From Chloroflexota bacterium (lineage in GTDB: Bacteria > Chloroflexota > Anaerolineae > Anaerolineales > DRMV01): a stretch of DNA of 6,013 bases. The stretch covers positions 1 through 6,013 of the forward strand of contig JAADEP010000213.1 of NCBI GenBank assembly GCA_013153335.1, given 5' to 3'. The notes beneath the pieces were generated by a model, which was given only the letters and a program-made list of their open reading frames with translations, did not search any database and was not told where the DNA came from. The first letter of the stretch is position 1, and every line of letters starts with the position of its first letter. The translations under genes were made by a program, and so were the position numbers. Shown here in pieces: positions 5,551 to 6,013 of this stretch.

Positions 5551-6013
5551 ATGGTTGGAAGACGAGCCGCCTTGTTTGTGCTCGGGCTCCTGCTCGTGAG
5601 CCTCGGCCTTGGAGCTTGTGGTTCCCACGGCCTCACGCCGCAACCGCCTACCCCATCCCTAACCCAAGCGCCCACTGAAACACCGTCACCGACCGCCACG
5701 CCAACCATCACGCCCACCCCCACAAACACCGCGACCCCAACCATCACCCCGACGCCTACCCCGCGCTATCCCGTTCACAGCGGCACGCCTTTGCCCTCGC
5801 TCTTGCCGCTATCCCAAGATTGGGAGGCCGTCCGTCTGGTGGCCGAGTATATCGCCCCCTCGCCCGGGCTGTTGGTGCGCGCTTCGCTGCGGGATGTCCT
5901 GGCCATTTATGGCGACCGGGTGGAGGTCTATCGCGACGCGAAGCCCGAACCGCACCGCAAGTTCGCGGTGCACGTCGACCCGTTCTTGGACCACTTCAGC
6001 GTGAGCGATACCC
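5551..6013 (+). CDS. Lipoprotein with Thr/Pro-rich linker, 3' end beyond the window
   Basis: Partial gene: 154 codons are visible and the frame is open to the last base. The N-terminus is a lipoprotein signal: Arg4-Arg5, a hydrophobic core (about 6-20) and the lipobox LGAC with Cys23 as the expected lipidated residue. A Thr/Pro-rich linker (about 30-71) includes a nine-residue unit, TPTITPTPT, repeated at 50-58 and 62-70. The folded part begins near residue 75. It contains GLLVRASLRDVLAIYGDRVEVYR (in the region 106-128), which looks like a beta-propeller blade of the kind that opens WD40-like extracellular proteins of Chloroflexota; this is a weak inference from one segment. The protein should be anchored to the outer face of the membrane by a lipid. 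The start is supported by GGAGGG five bases upstream. The specific function is not recognised. Confidence 0.8.
   Translation, partial: MVGRRAALFVLGLLLVSLGLGACGSHGLTPQPPTPSLTQAPTETPSPTATPTITPTPTNTATPTITPTPTPRYPVHSGTPLPSLLPLSQDWEAVRLVAEYIAPSPGLLVRASLRDVLAIYGDRVEVYRDAKPEPHRKFAVHVDPFLDHFSVSDT
5651..5673 (-). other. Putative G-quadruplex motif on the minus strand inside the lipoprotein linker
   Basis: The + strand has C-runs at 5651-5654, 5657-5659, 5663-5665 and 5671-5673 with loops of 2, 3 and 5 bases. The template strand therefore fits G3+N1-7 about 100 bases into the gene. It lies in Pro/Thr/Ala codons, so it may simply follow from the protein sequence. Confidence 0.4.
5698..5760 (+). repeat. 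Intragenic repeat encoding TPTITPTPT twice
   Basis: Codons 50-58 and 62-70 of the lipoprotein gene encode the same nine residues 36 bases apart. The shared core CCAACCATCAC is exact at 5701-5711 and 5737-5747, while other codons differ at third positions. Both copies belong to the disordered Thr/Pro linker. This is seen directly; linker length change by slippage or unequal recombination is a possible consequence. Confidence 0.7.

Noticed and set aside
1..6013. Mobile element, CRISPR array, tRNA, rRNA, toxin-antitoxin or defence genes
   Set aside because: Both strands were read for transposase or integrase motifs, regular spaced repeats and RNA gene signatures; none was seen, and almost all the DNA is accounted for by five genes.

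Overview
The window is GC-rich, densely coding DNA with every recognisable gene on the + strand. It looks like chromosomal sequence from a Chloroflexota bacterium (Anaerolineae/Thermoflexia-like). That assignment is inferred from four things: long Thr/Pro 'TPTPT' linkers just outside the membrane in two envelope proteins, TATAAT-type promoter sequence in GC-rich surroundings, strong GGAGG ribosome binding sites, and an aminotransferase that resembles Thermus LysJ more than proteobacterial ArgD. No search was run, so the phylum is a reasoned guess.

Layout. Bases 1-227 are non-coding: a degenerate short-period CCAACTTCC-like repeat, then a C-rich tract whose opposite strand fits a G-quadruplex pattern, then the ribosome binding site of the first gene. 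Bases 228-1736 encode a membrane-anchored LytR-CpsA-Psr (LCP) protein with a C-terminal LytR_C domain. A TATAAT promoter candidate at the end of that gene precedes argF (ornithine carbamoyltransferase, 1785-2729). The argF stop overlaps the start of pyk (pyruvate kinase, 2726-4189) as ATGA. After a 42-base gap comes an ArgD/LysJ-family aminotransferase (4232-5446). A 104-base spacer leads to a lipoprotein gene (5551 onward) with a Thr/Pro linker, which runs off the window.

How the genes fit together. argF, pyk and argD/lysJ look like one transcription unit. Two members act in ornithine/arginine (and possibly lysine) synthesis, and the middle one is the last step of glycolysis. The flanking LCP protein and lipoprotein act at the cell envelope and probably belong to separate units.

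No mobile element, CRISPR array, tRNA, rRNA or phage gene was seen, and there is no clear sign of a new defence or mobile system. The points most worth a second look are: the LysJ-like features of the aminotransferase, which raise the possibility of LysW-carrier biosynthesis; the residues predicting a K+-independent pyruvate kinase; the coupled argF-pyk junction; a strong dependence of alanine codon choice on the preceding base; and C-rich tracts that could form G-quadruplexes near both envelope genes.
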